Positions 52,210-60,575 of a stretch of 64,000 bases of DNA are shown here, one piece after another. Position 1 is the first letter of the stretch, and every line of letters starts with the position of its first letter. The DNA is from Nonomuraea deserti (GTDB lineage: Bacteria > Actinomycetota > Actinomycetes > Streptosporangiales > Streptosporangiaceae), in contig NZ_SMKO01000002.1 in assembly GCF_004348685.1 (NCBI RefSeq), positions 113,946-177,945 on the forward strand, written 5' to 3'. A program made the position numbers and the translations under genes. The notes below the pieces were generated by a model, which had not been told where the DNA came from, did no database searches, and worked only from the letters and a program-made list of their open reading frames with translations.

Positions 52210-52509
52210 TCACCGGGCTAAAAGGGACAGGATCAGCGCCTTGAGCTCGTTGTTGTACAGCAGCAGCGAGGTCAGGACCAGCACGAAGCCGAAGACCGAC
52301 AGCGTGATGACGTCGGTCCGCCTGCTCCGCACGGACAGTTGCCCGCCGTATCCGGCGAAGCGGAGGGCGGCGGCGACCATGATGACGGCGCCCATGGTGA
52401 ACCCGCCCCAGCGCAGGTTCACGAAGTAGGTCACGAGCACGCCGACGACCGCACCCACCAGGATCAGCGGGTACGGTCCCCAGCTCTCGCGTTCAGTCCC
52501 CTGGCTCAA
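52210..52509 (-). CDS. DUF3017 membrane protein
   Basis: A 99-residue protein with three hydrophobic helices (about 13-30, 35-52, 68-95), preceded by a polar N-terminus containing ESWGPYPLILVG. This is the actinobacterial DUF3017 family, which usually sits near malate dehydrogenase or folate/purine genes; its role is unknown. The start is TTG at 52509, with AGCGGA upstream; the first in-frame ATG would delete the first helix. Confidence 0.8.
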   Translation of the reverse strand: MSQGTERESWGPYPLILVGAVVGVLVTYFVNLRWGGFTMGAVIMVAAALRFAGYGGQLSVRSRRTDVITLSVFGFVLVLTSLLLYNNELKALILSLLAR

Positions 52510-52607
52510 CGCATCCGCTCACAGTCACATCAGTCATCGCACCTGTTGATGGTCACATTCTCCCCGGCCCGGCTCACCGCTCGTGCCGACGTCCGCCTTC
52601 GCCTGGC

Positions 52608-53729
52608 TCATCGTTCGTCGACCGGTTTCCATTTCTGGTCCGTCTCGCCGATGTACTCGCTGTCCGGGCGGATGAGCCGGTTGTCGGCGTGCTGCTCGAT
52701 GACGTGGGCGGTCCAGCCGGACATGCGGCTGATGGAGAAGACCGGCGTGAACAGGTCGGTCGGGATGCCCAGGTAGTGGTAGACGGACGCGGCGTAGAAG
52801 TCGACGTTCGGATAGAGGCCCTTCGTCTCGAAGACGACCTCCTCCATCTCCTTGGACATCCGGTAGTAGATGTCGTCCCCGGACGACTCGGCCAGTTCGG
52901 CGGACATCCTGCGCAGGTGGGTGGCGCGCGGATCCTCGGTCTTGTAGACGCGGTGGCCGAAGCCCATGATCTTCTCGCCGGCCGCGAGCTTGTCGCGCAC
53001 GGCCTGGGCCACGCTGCCGGGCGTCAACGACTCCAGGGTCTTCATGACCTGCTCGTTCGCCCCGCCGTGCAGCGGGCCCTTGAGGGTGCCGATGGCGGCG
53101 ACGATGGCGGAGTGCATGTCCGACAGCGTCGCGGCGCACACGCGGGCGGCGAACGTGGAGGCGTTCATGGTGTGGTCGGCGTGCAGCACCAGGCACTCGT
53201 CGAAGATCTCGACCTCACGGGGGTCGGGAGTGCGACCGGTCACCTGGAGCAGGAAGTTCGCGGCGATGCTCAGCGAGGAGTCGGGGTCGGGAACGCTCCC
53301 GCCGCTGCGGGCGGCGTGGAAGCGGGCGACCAGGAGGGGTTGCTGCGCGGTCAGCCGGGCGGCCTTGCGCAGGTTGGCGTCCGGGGTGATGGAGTCCTTG
53401 TCCGGATCGTCGGCGCCCGAGAGCGAGACCAGCGAGCGCAGCGCCTCCATGGGTTTCTGTTTCTCGGCGATTTCGGCGATGTTCGCCGAGACCAGGGCAC
53501 CGAGCTCCCTGCCGCGCGCCAGCTCGGCGCCGTACGCGTCGAGCTCGGCCCGGTTGGGCAGCTTGCCGCGCTGCAGCAGATGTGCGGTCTCCTCGAACGT
53601 CGCACGGCCGGCCAGGTCGTGGATGTCGTATCCACGGTAGAAGAGCCGGCCGGCCTTTCCGTCGATGTCGCTCAGCGCTGTGGACGCGGCGACGACATCG
53701 GCCAGACCTTTCGTGGGCTTGTCCGCCAT
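52608..53729 (-). CDS. citA: Citrate synthase (type II-like, CitA/2-methylcitrate synthase family)
   Basis: Condenses acetyl-CoA (or propionyl-CoA in some relatives) with oxaloacetate; 373 aa. LVLHADHTMNASTFAARV, GPLHGGANEQVM (catalytic His) and MGFGHRVYKTEDPRA (oxaloacetate-binding His and Arg) are clear, and the C-terminal catalytic Asp lies in the PTDLFTPVFS region. The size and motifs fit the short citrate/methylcitrate synthases; exact acyl preference is not decidable. ATG at 53729. Not coupled to DUF3017 (98 bp gap). Confidence 0.93.
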   Translation of the reverse strand: MADKPTKGLADVVAASTALSDIDGKAGRLFYRGYDIHDLAGRATFEETAHLLQRGKLPNRAELDAYGAELARGRELGALVSANIAEIAEKQKPMEALRSLVSLSGADDPDKDSITPDANLRKAARLTAQQPLLVARFHAARSGGSVPDPDSSLSIAANFLLQVTGRTPDPREVEIFDECLVLHADHTMNASTFAARVCAATLSDMHSAIVAAIGTLKGPLHGGANEQVMKTLESLTPGSVAQAVRDKLAAGEKIMGFGHRVYKTEDPRATHLRRMSAELAESSGDDIYYRMSKEMEEVVFETKGLYPNVDFYAASVYHYLGIPTDLFTPVFSISRMSGWTAHVIEQHADNRLIRPDSEYIGETDQKWKPVDER

Positions 53730-53817
53730 GGGTGTTTCCTCCGCTTATCTTCCCTCGGAGTCTACCCGTGAGCAGGCAAAACCGGCTTCAAAGGTCCAGA
53801 CCAATTTCACGTCGGAT

Positions 53818-53837
53818 TCTCCTTTCAGCAAAGGAGA
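53818..53837. promoter_or_regulatory. Dyad upstream of citrate synthase
   Basis: TCTCCTTT-CAGC-AAAGGAGA is a perfect 8 bp dyad in the divergent gap between citA and the FHA gene, about 90 bp from the citA start. It is a possible operator or a leader hairpin. Confidence 0.45.
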
Positions 53838-53893
53838 TTCCGCATCCCCTCGTTTGGGTAAGCCGGAGCTGTAGTAATAGTTACGGCGGGCTA

Positions 53894-53989
53894 CCTGGGG
53901 AGGAACTGCCGTGCCCAGGAGTAGGCGTGCCGTTCATACGCTGCGTCAACCCAGGGGAGGAACCGCCAGTGGAGGGGCCGTTCATACGC
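53894..53989 (+). repeat. Duplicated translation-initiation segment of the FHA gene
   Basis: GGGGAGGAACTGCCGTG (53897-53913) recurs as GGGGAGGAACCGCCAGTG (53954-53971), and CCGTTCATACGC follows in both copies (53930-53941 and 53978-53989). The two starts are 58 nt apart and therefore in different frames. Confidence 0.75.
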
Positions 53990-54613
53990 ATCGAGGACAC
54001 CGGCGAGGTGGTCCCCTTGCGCCCCGAGATCACGACGGTGGGGAGGGGCCGGGGTGTGGACATCCGGCTCACCGACCCCAGCGTGTCTCGACTCCATGCC
54101 GAGTTCGTCAGACGAGGACCTTACCTGTATGTCGTCGACCTGGGGCTGTCCAGGAACGGCACACGGGTGAACGGCAGGCCGATCGCCCGGAGGGTCCTTG
54201 ACGACGGCGACGTCGTCTCCTTCGGCGCGGCCCGGGGTCGCATCGGTGGAGTCCCCCGTGAGGACTTCACCCCTGAGGTCGAGCTGCGCAGGGCGGCCGC
54301 GCCCGAGCTGACCAGGCGCGAGGTCGATGTGCTGACCTCGCTCTGCAGGCCGGCGCTGTCGGACGAGGCGTTCGTCGCCCCGGCGACCGCACGCGAGATC
54401 GCCGACGACCTGGTCGTGACCGAGGCCGCGGTCAAGCAGCATCTGCTGCGGCTCTACCAGAAGTTCAGGATTCCCGAGGGCACCAACCGGCGCACACGGC
54501 TGGCCAACGAGGTCGTCGCGCTCGGACTGGTACGCCCGACCCCCGTGGTGCCGCCACAGAGGTCGTCGGGAGCCGCCGAGCAGCCGTCGCCCGCTGGGCG
54601 AAGGGCTTCTTAG
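53969..54613 (+). CDS. FHA-domain protein with C-terminal helix-turn-helix
   Basis: A 214 aa protein. The FHA domain (about 8-95) contains TVGRGRGVDIRL, SVSRLHAEF and GLSRNGTRVNG, the phosphothreonine-binding loops. The C-terminal half (about 108-180) is helical with LTRREVDVLTSL, ATAREIADDLVVTEAAVKQHLLRLYQKF, a winged or LuxR-like HTH. It could couple Ser/Thr phosphorylation to DNA binding, much as EmbR does with its kinase; the receptor kinase at 43-45 kb is one possible partner. GTG at 53969 with GGGGAGG upstream; an in-frame GTG at 53927 with AGGAG is an equally good alternative. Confidence 0.85.
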   Translation: MEGPFIRIEDTGEVVPLRPEITTVGRGRGVDIRLTDPSVSRLHAEFVRRGPYLYVVDLGLSRNGTRVNGRPIARRVLDDGDVVSFGAARGRIGGVPREDFTPEVELRRAAAPELTRREVDVLTSLCRPALSDEAFVAPATAREIADDLVVTEAAVKQHLLRLYQKFRIPEGTNRRTRLANEVVALGLVRPTPVVPPQRSSGAAEQPSPAGRRAS

Positions 54614-54738
54614 GTGCCTGAAAGGCCACCTGCGTAGACCGGATCGCGACCGGGGCCACGGCGAGGGGTTCCGGCAGCGTCGGAACCTCCACGAGCGGTG
54701 GCGGGGGCATGCACTCGGGCGGGGCATGCCAGGTGATC

Positions 54739-54760
54739 GCCGGCCGGATGACCGGCCGGC
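54739..54760. terminator. Bidirectional hairpin between FHA and glycosidase genes
   Basis: GCCGGCCGG (54739-54747) pairs perfectly with CCGGCCGGC (54752-54760) around ATGA, between convergent genes. Confidence 0.7.
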
Positions 54761-54794
54761 GACACGTACGGGCGCAGCACGCCCGCGGACCGGT

Positions 54795-56327
54795 TCAGAT
54801 CACCCGGAAGCCGTTGCTGGGCCTGCTGGTCCTGTTGGCGCGGTCGACCGCCACCACGTAGTAGTGGTCGCCGCGTCCGCCGTCGGGGTCGGTCCAGCGC
54901 ACCTGCCGGTCGCCGGGCACGACGGCCACCAGGTGGCGCGCGTCGGCGAAGTCGCCGGACCGCGCGTCCCTGTCGAAGCGGAAGACGGCGAACACGAACG
55001 GCTCGTCCCGGCCGGTCGCCACCGCCCGCACCTCGACCCCACCGTGACGGCGCAGCGCGTACGCCAGCACCGGCCGGCGCGGCGGCTCCCCCTTGGCGAG
55101 CCTGGGCAGCACGGGCGCCAGCGCGGGTCGCTGATAGTGGTCGGCGACCGCGGTCGAGATGGAGCCGATCCTGTCGACCTTGACATCGTTGGCGTTGTAC
55201 CAGATGTCGCCGCCGATCTCGGGGTGGTCCCTGTTGAGGGTCAGGTGCCTGGACAGCTCGTCCGGCGCCTGCCACTCCGCCGCCTGGGCGGGGTCGCCGG
55301 CCTTGTAGGCGGCCTGGCCGATCCACAGCTGCGTCTTCGTGCCCGCGGCGACGTCGGACCACCAGGGGACGAGCTTGGAGTAGTCGGCCGGCGGCTGCCC
55401 GATGTACCAGTAGAGCTGCGGCGCGATGTAGTCGAGCCAGCCCTTCTTGACCCAGCCGCGGGTGTCGGCGTGCAGGTTGTCGTACGACTGGCCGCCGTTG
55501 GTGTCGGAGCCGAGCGGGTCGCTGGCCTTGTTGCGCCAGATGCCGGATGGGCTAATGCCCCACGCGATCTCCGGCTTGGACTCCAGCACCCGCTGCTGCA
55601 TCTCCTGGACCATGAGGTCGACGTTGTGGCGCCGCCAGGTGGCCAGGTCGGGGAAGCCGGCGCCGTGCTCGGCGAACGCGGCGCTGTCGTCGAAGGCCGT
55701 GGTGTTGGTCGGGTAGAAGTAGTCGTCGAAGTGGAGGCCGTCGATGTCGTAGCGGGTGACCGCGTCCATCATGGCGTCCTGGCAGAACTTCCGCACTTCC
55801 GGCATGCCGGGGTTGTAGTAGAGCTTGCCGCCGAACGGCAGGATCCAGTCGGGGTGCTTGCGCCCGGGGTGGTCAGGGTGCAGCTTGGCCGGGTCGGCCT
55901 GCATCGAGACGCGGTAGGGGTTGAACCACGCGTGGAAGGCCAGGCCGCGCTTGTGGGTCTCCTCCACGGCGAACCCGAGCGGGTCGTAGCCGGGGTCCTG
56001 GCCCTGCGTCCCGGTCAGATACTGTGACCACGGTTCGAACGGCGACGGCCAGAACGCGTCAGCGGTCGGCCTGATCTGCACGAACACCGAGTTGAGCTTG
56101 CGCTGCACGGCCACGTCCAGCCAGGCGAGATATTCGGCCTTCTGCTCGTCCGCGGTCAGCCCCGGCTTGGAGGGCCAGTTGATGTTGACCACGGAGGCGA
56201 TCCACATGCCGCGCATCTGGCGCAGCGGCGGGATGTGCCCGGTCGTCGACGCGTAGGCGGGCAGCGGGACGGCGGAGGCGGCGGCGGCGAGGGCTAAGCC
56301 CTTCAGGAGAGTCCTTCTGCTGGGCAT
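54795..56327 (-). CDS. Secreted glycoside hydrolase-like protein (GHL10/DUF187 family)
   Basis: Exported TIM-barrel protein of 510 aa. A twin-arginine signal (SRRTLLKGLALAAAASA) indicates Tat export. The barrel (about 35-380) starts MRGMWIASVVNINWPSKPGL, then SVFVQIRPTADAFWPS, AFHAWFNPYRV, GLHFDDYFYP (acidic pair on strand 4) and GISPSGIWRN, as in YngK/GHL10 proteins. A C-terminal fibronectin-like domain (about 390-510) probably aids binding. Related enzymes hydrolyse aminated or uronate polysaccharides, but the substrate is unknown. Divergent from NagZ, suggesting a shared wall-sugar theme. Confidence 0.88.
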   Translation of the reverse strand: MPSRRTLLKGLALAAAASAVPLPAYASTTGHIPPLRQMRGMWIASVVNINWPSKPGLTADEQKAEYLAWLDVAVQRKLNSVFVQIRPTADAFWPSPFEPWSQYLTGTQGQDPGYDPLGFAVEETHKRGLAFHAWFNPYRVSMQADPAKLHPDHPGRKHPDWILPFGGKLYYNPGMPEVRKFCQDAMMDAVTRYDIDGLHFDDYFYPTNTTAFDDSAAFAEHGAGFPDLATWRRHNVDLMVQEMQQRVLESKPEIAWGISPSGIWRNKASDPLGSDTNGGQSYDNLHADTRGWVKKGWLDYIAPQLYWYIGQPPADYSKLVPWWSDVAAGTKTQLWIGQAAYKAGDPAQAAEWQAPDELSRHLTLNRDHPEIGGDIWYNANDVKVDRIGSISTAVADHYQRPALAPVLPRLAKGEPPRRPVLAYALRRHGGVEVRAVATGRDEPFVFAVFRFDRDARSGDFADARHLVAVVPGDRQVRWTDPDGGRGDHYYVVAVDRANRTSRPSNGFRVI

Positions 56328-56416
56328 TGGGGGGTTGGCCTCTCGGAAGTGGTTGTGTCGAGGGCGACAATGACAGAAAATTACCTTCAGATCAACAATC
56401 GTGAAGGAAAATGCCG

Positions 56417-57859
56417 ATGAGCGGTGACCTGTACAGACTGGCGATGACGGTGCTGCATCCGGGGTACGAGGGGACCCGTCAGAGTCAGGGCGCCCCCGAC
56501 TGGCTGCGCCGGGCGCTGGGCGAGGGTCTCGGCGGCGTGGTGCTGTTCGCCCGCAACGCCATCGACGCGCAGCTCGTACGGCAATTCCGCGCCGAGAACC
56601 CGGACACGGTCGTGGCGATCGACGAGGAGGGCGGCGCGGTCACGCGGCTCGAGGTCACGGACGGCAGCTCCTTCCCCGGCAACCGGGCGCTGGGCGTGGT
56701 CGACGACGTGACGCTCACCGAGCGGGTGGGCCGCCAGATCGGCAGGATGCTCGCCGAGCTCGACATCACGCTCGACTACGCGCCCTCGGCGGACGTGAAC
56801 TCCGACCCGGCCAACCCGGTGATCGGCGTGCGCTCGTTCGGCCCCACCCCCGACCTGGTCGCCCGCCACACCGTCGCCTACGTCAACGGCGTGCAGGGCG
56901 CGGGCGTGGCCGCCTGCGCCAAACACTTCCCCGGGCACGGCGACACGGTCACCGACTCCCACCTGGCGCTGCCCACCGTGCACGCCTCGCGCGAGGTCCT
57001 CCACGAACGCGACCTCCCGCCCTTCCGCGCCGCGATCGGCGCCGGGGTGCGCTCCATCATGTCGGGCCACCTGCTCATCCCCGCCCTCGATCCGTCGATG
57101 CCGGCGACGCTCAGCCGTACCATCCTGACCGAGCTCCTGAGGGGCGAGCTCGGTTTCGACGGGATGCTCGTCACCGACGCGATCGAGATGCAGGCGGTGG
57201 CCGACATGTTCGGCCCCGGCGAGATCGCGGTGCGCGCGCTCAACGCGGGCGTGGACGCGATCTGCGTGGGGCTGTCCACCGAGGACAGCCTGCACGAGAT
57301 CCGCGACGCGATCGTGGCCGCGGTGCGCGAGGGCACGCTGCAGGAGGAGCGCCTGGCGGAGGCGGCCGCCAGGGTCCGCGCGCTCGCCGGCTGGTACGCC
57401 GCCCGCACGGAGCTGCGCGACAAGGCCCGCGGCGACGTCGACGAGGGCGTCGGCCTGGAGGCCGCCAGGGCGGCGCTCACCACCTCCGGCACTCCCGCGC
57501 TCGACCGCGGGCCGCTGGTCGTCGAGGTCAACACCCGCTTCAGCAAGGCGGTCGACCCGGCCACGCCGACCGGCGTCACGGCGGCCCTGAGCACCCTGCT
57601 GCCGAACACGGCCAGGGTGCAGATGGAGGCGCAGGGCGAGCTGCCGCCCTTCGACGAACGGCCGGTCGTGCTGGTGGTGCACGACGCCGCCCGGCACGCC
57701 TGGGTGCGGGAGACCGTGGCGAAGGCCCTCGCGCTCAGGCCCGACGCGATCGTGGTCGACACCGGCATCCCCGCCCCGCCCGACGGCGCCACCCACGTGG
57801 CCACCCACGGCATCTCCCGCGTGTCCGCCCTGGCGGCGGCGGAATGGCTGCTTCGGTGA
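56417..57859 (+). CDS. nagZ: Glycoside hydrolase family 3 beta-N-acetylhexosaminidase (NagZ-like)
   Basis: Removes terminal beta-GlcNAc from muropeptides or chitooligosaccharides; 480 aa, longer than Gram-negative NagZ (about 340) because of a C-terminal alpha/beta domain (about 340-480) as in Bacillus-type enzymes. Motifs are DEEGGAVTRL, KHFPGHGDT (the His-Asp general acid/base pair, about 171-179) and VTDAIEM with the nucleophile Asp. No signal peptide, so it acts in the cytoplasm. The ATG at 56417 has AAGGA 8 nt upstream; 56411 is too close. Its 3' end overlaps the RpiR gene by 16 bp. Confidence 0.92.
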   Translation: MSGDLYRLAMTVLHPGYEGTRQSQGAPDWLRRALGEGLGGVVLFARNAIDAQLVRQFRAENPDTVVAIDEEGGAVTRLEVTDGSSFPGNRALGVVDDVTLTERVGRQIGRMLAELDITLDYAPSADVNSDPANPVIGVRSFGPTPDLVARHTVAYVNGVQGAGVAACAKHFPGHGDTVTDSHLALPTVHASREVLHERDLPPFRAAIGAGVRSIMSGHLLIPALDPSMPATLSRTILTELLRGELGFDGMLVTDAIEMQAVADMFGPGEIAVRALNAGVDAICVGLSTEDSLHEIRDAIVAAVREGTLQEERLAEAAARVRALAGWYAARTELRDKARGDVDEGVGLEAARAALTTSGTPALDRGPLVVEVNTRFSKAVDPATPTGVTAALSTLLPNTARVQMEAQGELPPFDERPVVLVVHDAARHAWVRETVAKALALRPDAIVVDTGIPAPPDGATHVATHGISRVSALAAAEWLLR

Positions 57860-58716
57860 CCGCCGAGCCCGCGAACCCGGTCGCGGCCGTACGCGCCGTG
57901 CTGCCGTCGCTCACCCCCGCCGCGCAGTCCATCGCCCGCATCATCCTCGACGATCCCGGACTGGTCGTGCGGAGCACGATCACCGAGTTCAGCGCGGTCT
58001 CCGGCACCAGCGAGGCGACGATCGTGCGCACGGCGCGGGCGCTCGGGTTCGCCGGATACTCGCAGATGCGCTTCGCGCTGGCCGCGGCCGTCGCCAAGGA
58101 ACCCGAGCGGCTGGTGCCGGGCGACCTCGCGCCCGACGACCCGCTGACCGACGTGATCGCCAAGGTCGCGCGCGCCGAGTCGGAGGCGCTGGCCGACACG
58201 GCGGCGCAGCTCGACCCCGACCAGCTGGGTGAGATCGTGCAGGCCATCGCGACGGCCCGGCGCGTCGACGTGTACGGCGTGGCGGCCTCCGGCCTGGTGG
58301 CCGCCGACATGTCGCAGAAGCTGCTGCGGATCGGGCTGTCCAGCCATCCGTTCAGCGACGCGCACCTGGCCCTGACCAGCGCGGCGCTGCTCGGGAAAGG
58401 CGACGTGGCGGTGGCGATCAGCTGCAGCGGCGAGACGCCCGACGTGCTGGTCCCCGCCAGGACGGCGGCCGAGGCGGGCGCGCTGATCGTCGGGATCACC
58501 AACAACCCCCGCTCGTCGCTGGCCGAGATGGCGCACCACACGCTGGTGTCGGCGGGCCGCGAGACGGCCTTCCGGCCCGGCGCGCTGGCCAGCCGGATCA
58601 GCCAGCTGCTGATCGTCGACTGCATCTTCGTGGGGCTGGCGCAGCGCACCTACGACAGGGCCGACGCGGCCATCCGCGCCACCAGGGAGGCCACCGACCG
58701 CTACCGCGCGCGCTGA
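57844..58716 (+). CDS. RpiR family regulator with SIS domain
   Basis: A 290 aa regulator. The N-terminal HTH_6 domain (about 15-90) includes TITEFSAVSGTSEATIVRTARALGFAGYSQMRFAL; the SIS phosphosugar-binding domain (about 125-265) includes VDVYGVAASGLVAADMSQKLLRIG and AISCSGETPDVL. MurR-like members sense MurNAc-6-phosphate, so overlap with nagZ suggests control of wall-sugar recycling (inference). GTG/ATG region: ATG at 57844 lies inside nagZ. The end of the coding region is duplicated just downstream. Confidence 0.92.
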   Translation: MAASVTAEPANPVAAVRAVLPSLTPAAQSIARIILDDPGLVVRSTITEFSAVSGTSEATIVRTARALGFAGYSQMRFALAAAVAKEPERLVPGDLAPDDPLTDVIAKVARAESEALADTAAQLDPDQLGEIVQAIATARRVDVYGVAASGLVAADMSQKLLRIGLSSHPFSDAHLALTSAALLGKGDVAVAISCSGETPDVLVPARTAAEAGALIVGITNNPRSSLAEMAHHTLVSAGRETAFRPGALASRISQLLIVDCIFVGLAQRTYDRADAAIRATREATDRYRAR

Positions 58717-58752
58717 TCGGATCCCACCGACCGCTACCGCGCGCTGATCGGA
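58691..58752. repeat. Tandem duplication of the RpiR gene 3' end
   Basis: CCACCGACCGCTACCGCGCG begins at 58691 and again at 58724; both copies continue to CTGATCGGA, including the stop codon. The first copy has one extra GC dinucleotide. The second copy lies outside the gene. Confidence 0.85.
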
Positions 58753-58756
58753 CCGG

Positions 58757-59527
58757 TCAGGCGCGGGCCGTCGACAGGGAGACCAGGTCCGCCTCGATCC
58801 TGGCGGCCGTGGCCAGCAGCGGCGGCAGGAGGTCGCGCCGGGCCGCCTGCATGCTCGTACGGCTGGCGTGCGTCGAGACGTTCACCGCCGCCACCGTGCT
58901 GCCGGAGCGGTCACGGATCGGCGCGGCGATCGAGCGCAGCCCCTCCTCCAGCTCCTGGTCCACCATCGCCCATCCCTGCCCGCGTACCTGGTCGAGCTCG
59001 GCCCGCAACGCGGCGGGCAGCACGATCGTCCGCGACGTGAGCCGGCGCAGCTCCGCCCCCCGCAGGTAGGCGTCCAGCCGTTCCGGCGGCAGCGCCGCCA
59101 GCAGCACCCGCCCCATCGACGTGCAGTAGGCGGGGAACCGGGTGCCGATGCTGATGCTCATCCGCATGATCCTGGTCGTCGCCACCCTGGCCACGTAGAC
59201 GACGTCCTCGCCGTCGAGCACCGCGACGGAGGCCGACTCGTGCACCCCGGCGGCCAGCCGTTCGAGATGCGGGTCGGCCACCTCGGGCAACGACAGGCTG
59301 GACAGGTAGGCGTACCCGAGCTCCAGCACCCGGGGTGTGAGCGCGAACAGCCGCCCGTCGTTGCGCACGTAGCCGAGGTCGGTCAGCGTGATCAGGAAGC
59401 GCCTGGCCGCCGCCCTGCTCAGCCCCGTGGCGCGGGCCACCTGGCTCAGCGTCAGCTCGGGTTCCGCGGCGCTGAACGCCCGGATCACCGCGAGCCCGCG
59501 GGCCAGCGACTGCACATGATCGGCCAT
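58757..59527 (-). CDS. IclR family regulator (PcaR/PobR-like)
   Basis: A 256 aa IclR regulator. HTH at about 8-65 (LARGLAVIRAFSAAEPELTLSQVARATGLSRAAARRFL); effector domain with VARVATTRIMRMSISIGTRFPAYCTSMGRVLLA (about 130-165) and VAAVNVSTHA near the end. IMRMSIS and the PAYCTSMGR block are characteristic of the aromatic-acid branch (PcaR, PcaU, PobR). AAGGGA lies 6 nt before the ATG. Divergent from an ABC importer and a benzoylformate decarboxylase, consistent with control of aromatic acid use. Confidence 0.92.
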   Translation of the reverse strand: MADHVQSLARGLAVIRAFSAAEPELTLSQVARATGLSRAAARRFLITLTDLGYVRNDGRLFALTPRVLELGYAYLSSLSLPEVADPHLERLAAGVHESASVAVLDGEDVVYVARVATTRIMRMSISIGTRFPAYCTSMGRVLLAALPPERLDAYLRGAELRRLTSRTIVLPAALRAELDQVRGQGWAMVDQELEEGLRSIAAPIRDRSGSTVAAVNVSTHASRTSMQAARRDLLPPLLATAARIEADLVSLSTARA

Positions 59528-59597
59528 CGTGATCCCTTGACAGGAGCGGGCAGAGGCGTAGTTTCCGCGATACAGGGTTGTTCGGCTAGAGAATACA

Positions 59598-59614
59598 TGT
59601 GCGCATTGCGCACA
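59598..59614. promoter_or_regulatory. IclR operator candidate
   Basis: TGTGCGCA-T-TGCGCACA is a perfect 17 bp palindrome just before the ribosome site (AGGAG) of the importer gene, between divergent IclR and ABC genes. Binding here would block the importer operon. Confidence 0.65.
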
Positions 59615-59627
59615 CATAGGAGTCATC

Positions 59628-60575
59628 GTGCGTCGCGCTCTCCTGATCCTCGCCCCCTTACTCGTCCTCCTCGCCACCGCGTGCGGTGCCCCGCAGCCCG
59701 CCGCCACCGACCAGGCCTCGGGGATGACCAAGGTCAACGCCGGCGTGATCGCCATCGTCGACACCGCTCCGATCCATCTCGGCAAGGCCAAGGGCTTCTT
59801 CACCGAGCAGAAGATCGACCTCACGATCACCCCGGTCCAGGGCGGCGCGGCCAGCGTGACGGGCACGGTGAGCGGGCAGTTCCAGTTCGCGTTCGCGAAC
59901 ACGACCTCGCTGCTGACCGCCAAGCAGCAGGGGCTCGACGTGAAGGTGGTCGCCAACGGCGTCTCCTCCACCGGCGAGCAGGGCAAGGACTTCAGCGCGG
60001 TGCTGGTGAAGCCCGACAGCCCGATCAAGACCGCCAAGGACCTGGCGGGCAGGAAGATCTCCGTCAACCAGCTCAAGAACATCGGCGACACGACCGTGCG
60101 CGCCTCTGTGCGCAAGGCCGGCGGCGACCCCGGCGGCATCGAGTTCGTGGAGCTGCCCTTCCCCGACGCGCCCGCCGCCCTCCAGAGCGGCCGGGTGGAC
60201 GCCATCTGGGTGGTCGAGCCGTTCGTGAGCCAGGCGCTCAGCCAGGGAGCCCGCGCCGTGGCCTGGAACTTCGCCGACGCCGCCCCCGACCTCACCGTCG
60301 CCATGTACTTCACCACCGGCAGGACCGACCCCGACCTCGCCGAACGGTTCGCCGCCGCGATGCGCAAGTCGCTGGAGTACGCCGACGCGCACCCCGACGA
60401 GGTCCGCGAGGTGCTGAGAACGTACACCAAGATCTCGCCTGAGGTGATCGCCGAGATCCACCTGCCGAAGTGGCCGGTCGAGGTCAACAAGGCGTCCGTG
60501 CAGACCATCGCCGACCTGGCGCTGGCCGACGGGGTGCTCACGGAGAAGATCGACGTCTCGGCCCTGGTGCCGTGA
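59628..60575 (+). CDS. ABC transporter substrate-binding lipoprotein (SsuA/NMT1-like)
   Basis: Lipoprotein of 315 aa. The lipobox LATAC places the lipid on Cys19. The mature protein has the NMT1/SsuA fold: IVDTAPIHLGKAKGFF (about 43-58), QFQFAFANTTSLL, KDFSAVLVKPDSPIKTAKDLAGRKISVN and VDAIWVVEPFVSQAL. Members bind sulfonates, taurine, aromatic acids or thiamine precursors; next to benzoylformate decarboxylase and a PcaR-like regulator an aromatic or alpha-keto acid is most likely (inference). GTG start with AGGAG upstream. It overlaps the permease by 4 bp. Confidence 0.92.
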   Translation: MRRALLILAPLLVLLATACGAPQPAATDQASGMTKVNAGVIAIVDTAPIHLGKAKGFFTEQKIDLTITPVQGGAASVTGTVSGQFQFAFANTTSLLTAKQQGLDVKVVANGVSSTGEQGKDFSAVLVKPDSPIKTAKDLAGRKISVNQLKNIGDTTVRASVRKAGGDPGGIEFVELPFPDAPAALQSGRVDAIWVVEPFVSQALSQGARAVAWNFADAAPDLTVAMYFTTGRTDPDLAERFAAAMRKSLEYADAHPDEVREVLRTYTKISPEVIAEIHLPKWPVEVNKASVQTIADLALADGVLTEKIDVSALVP

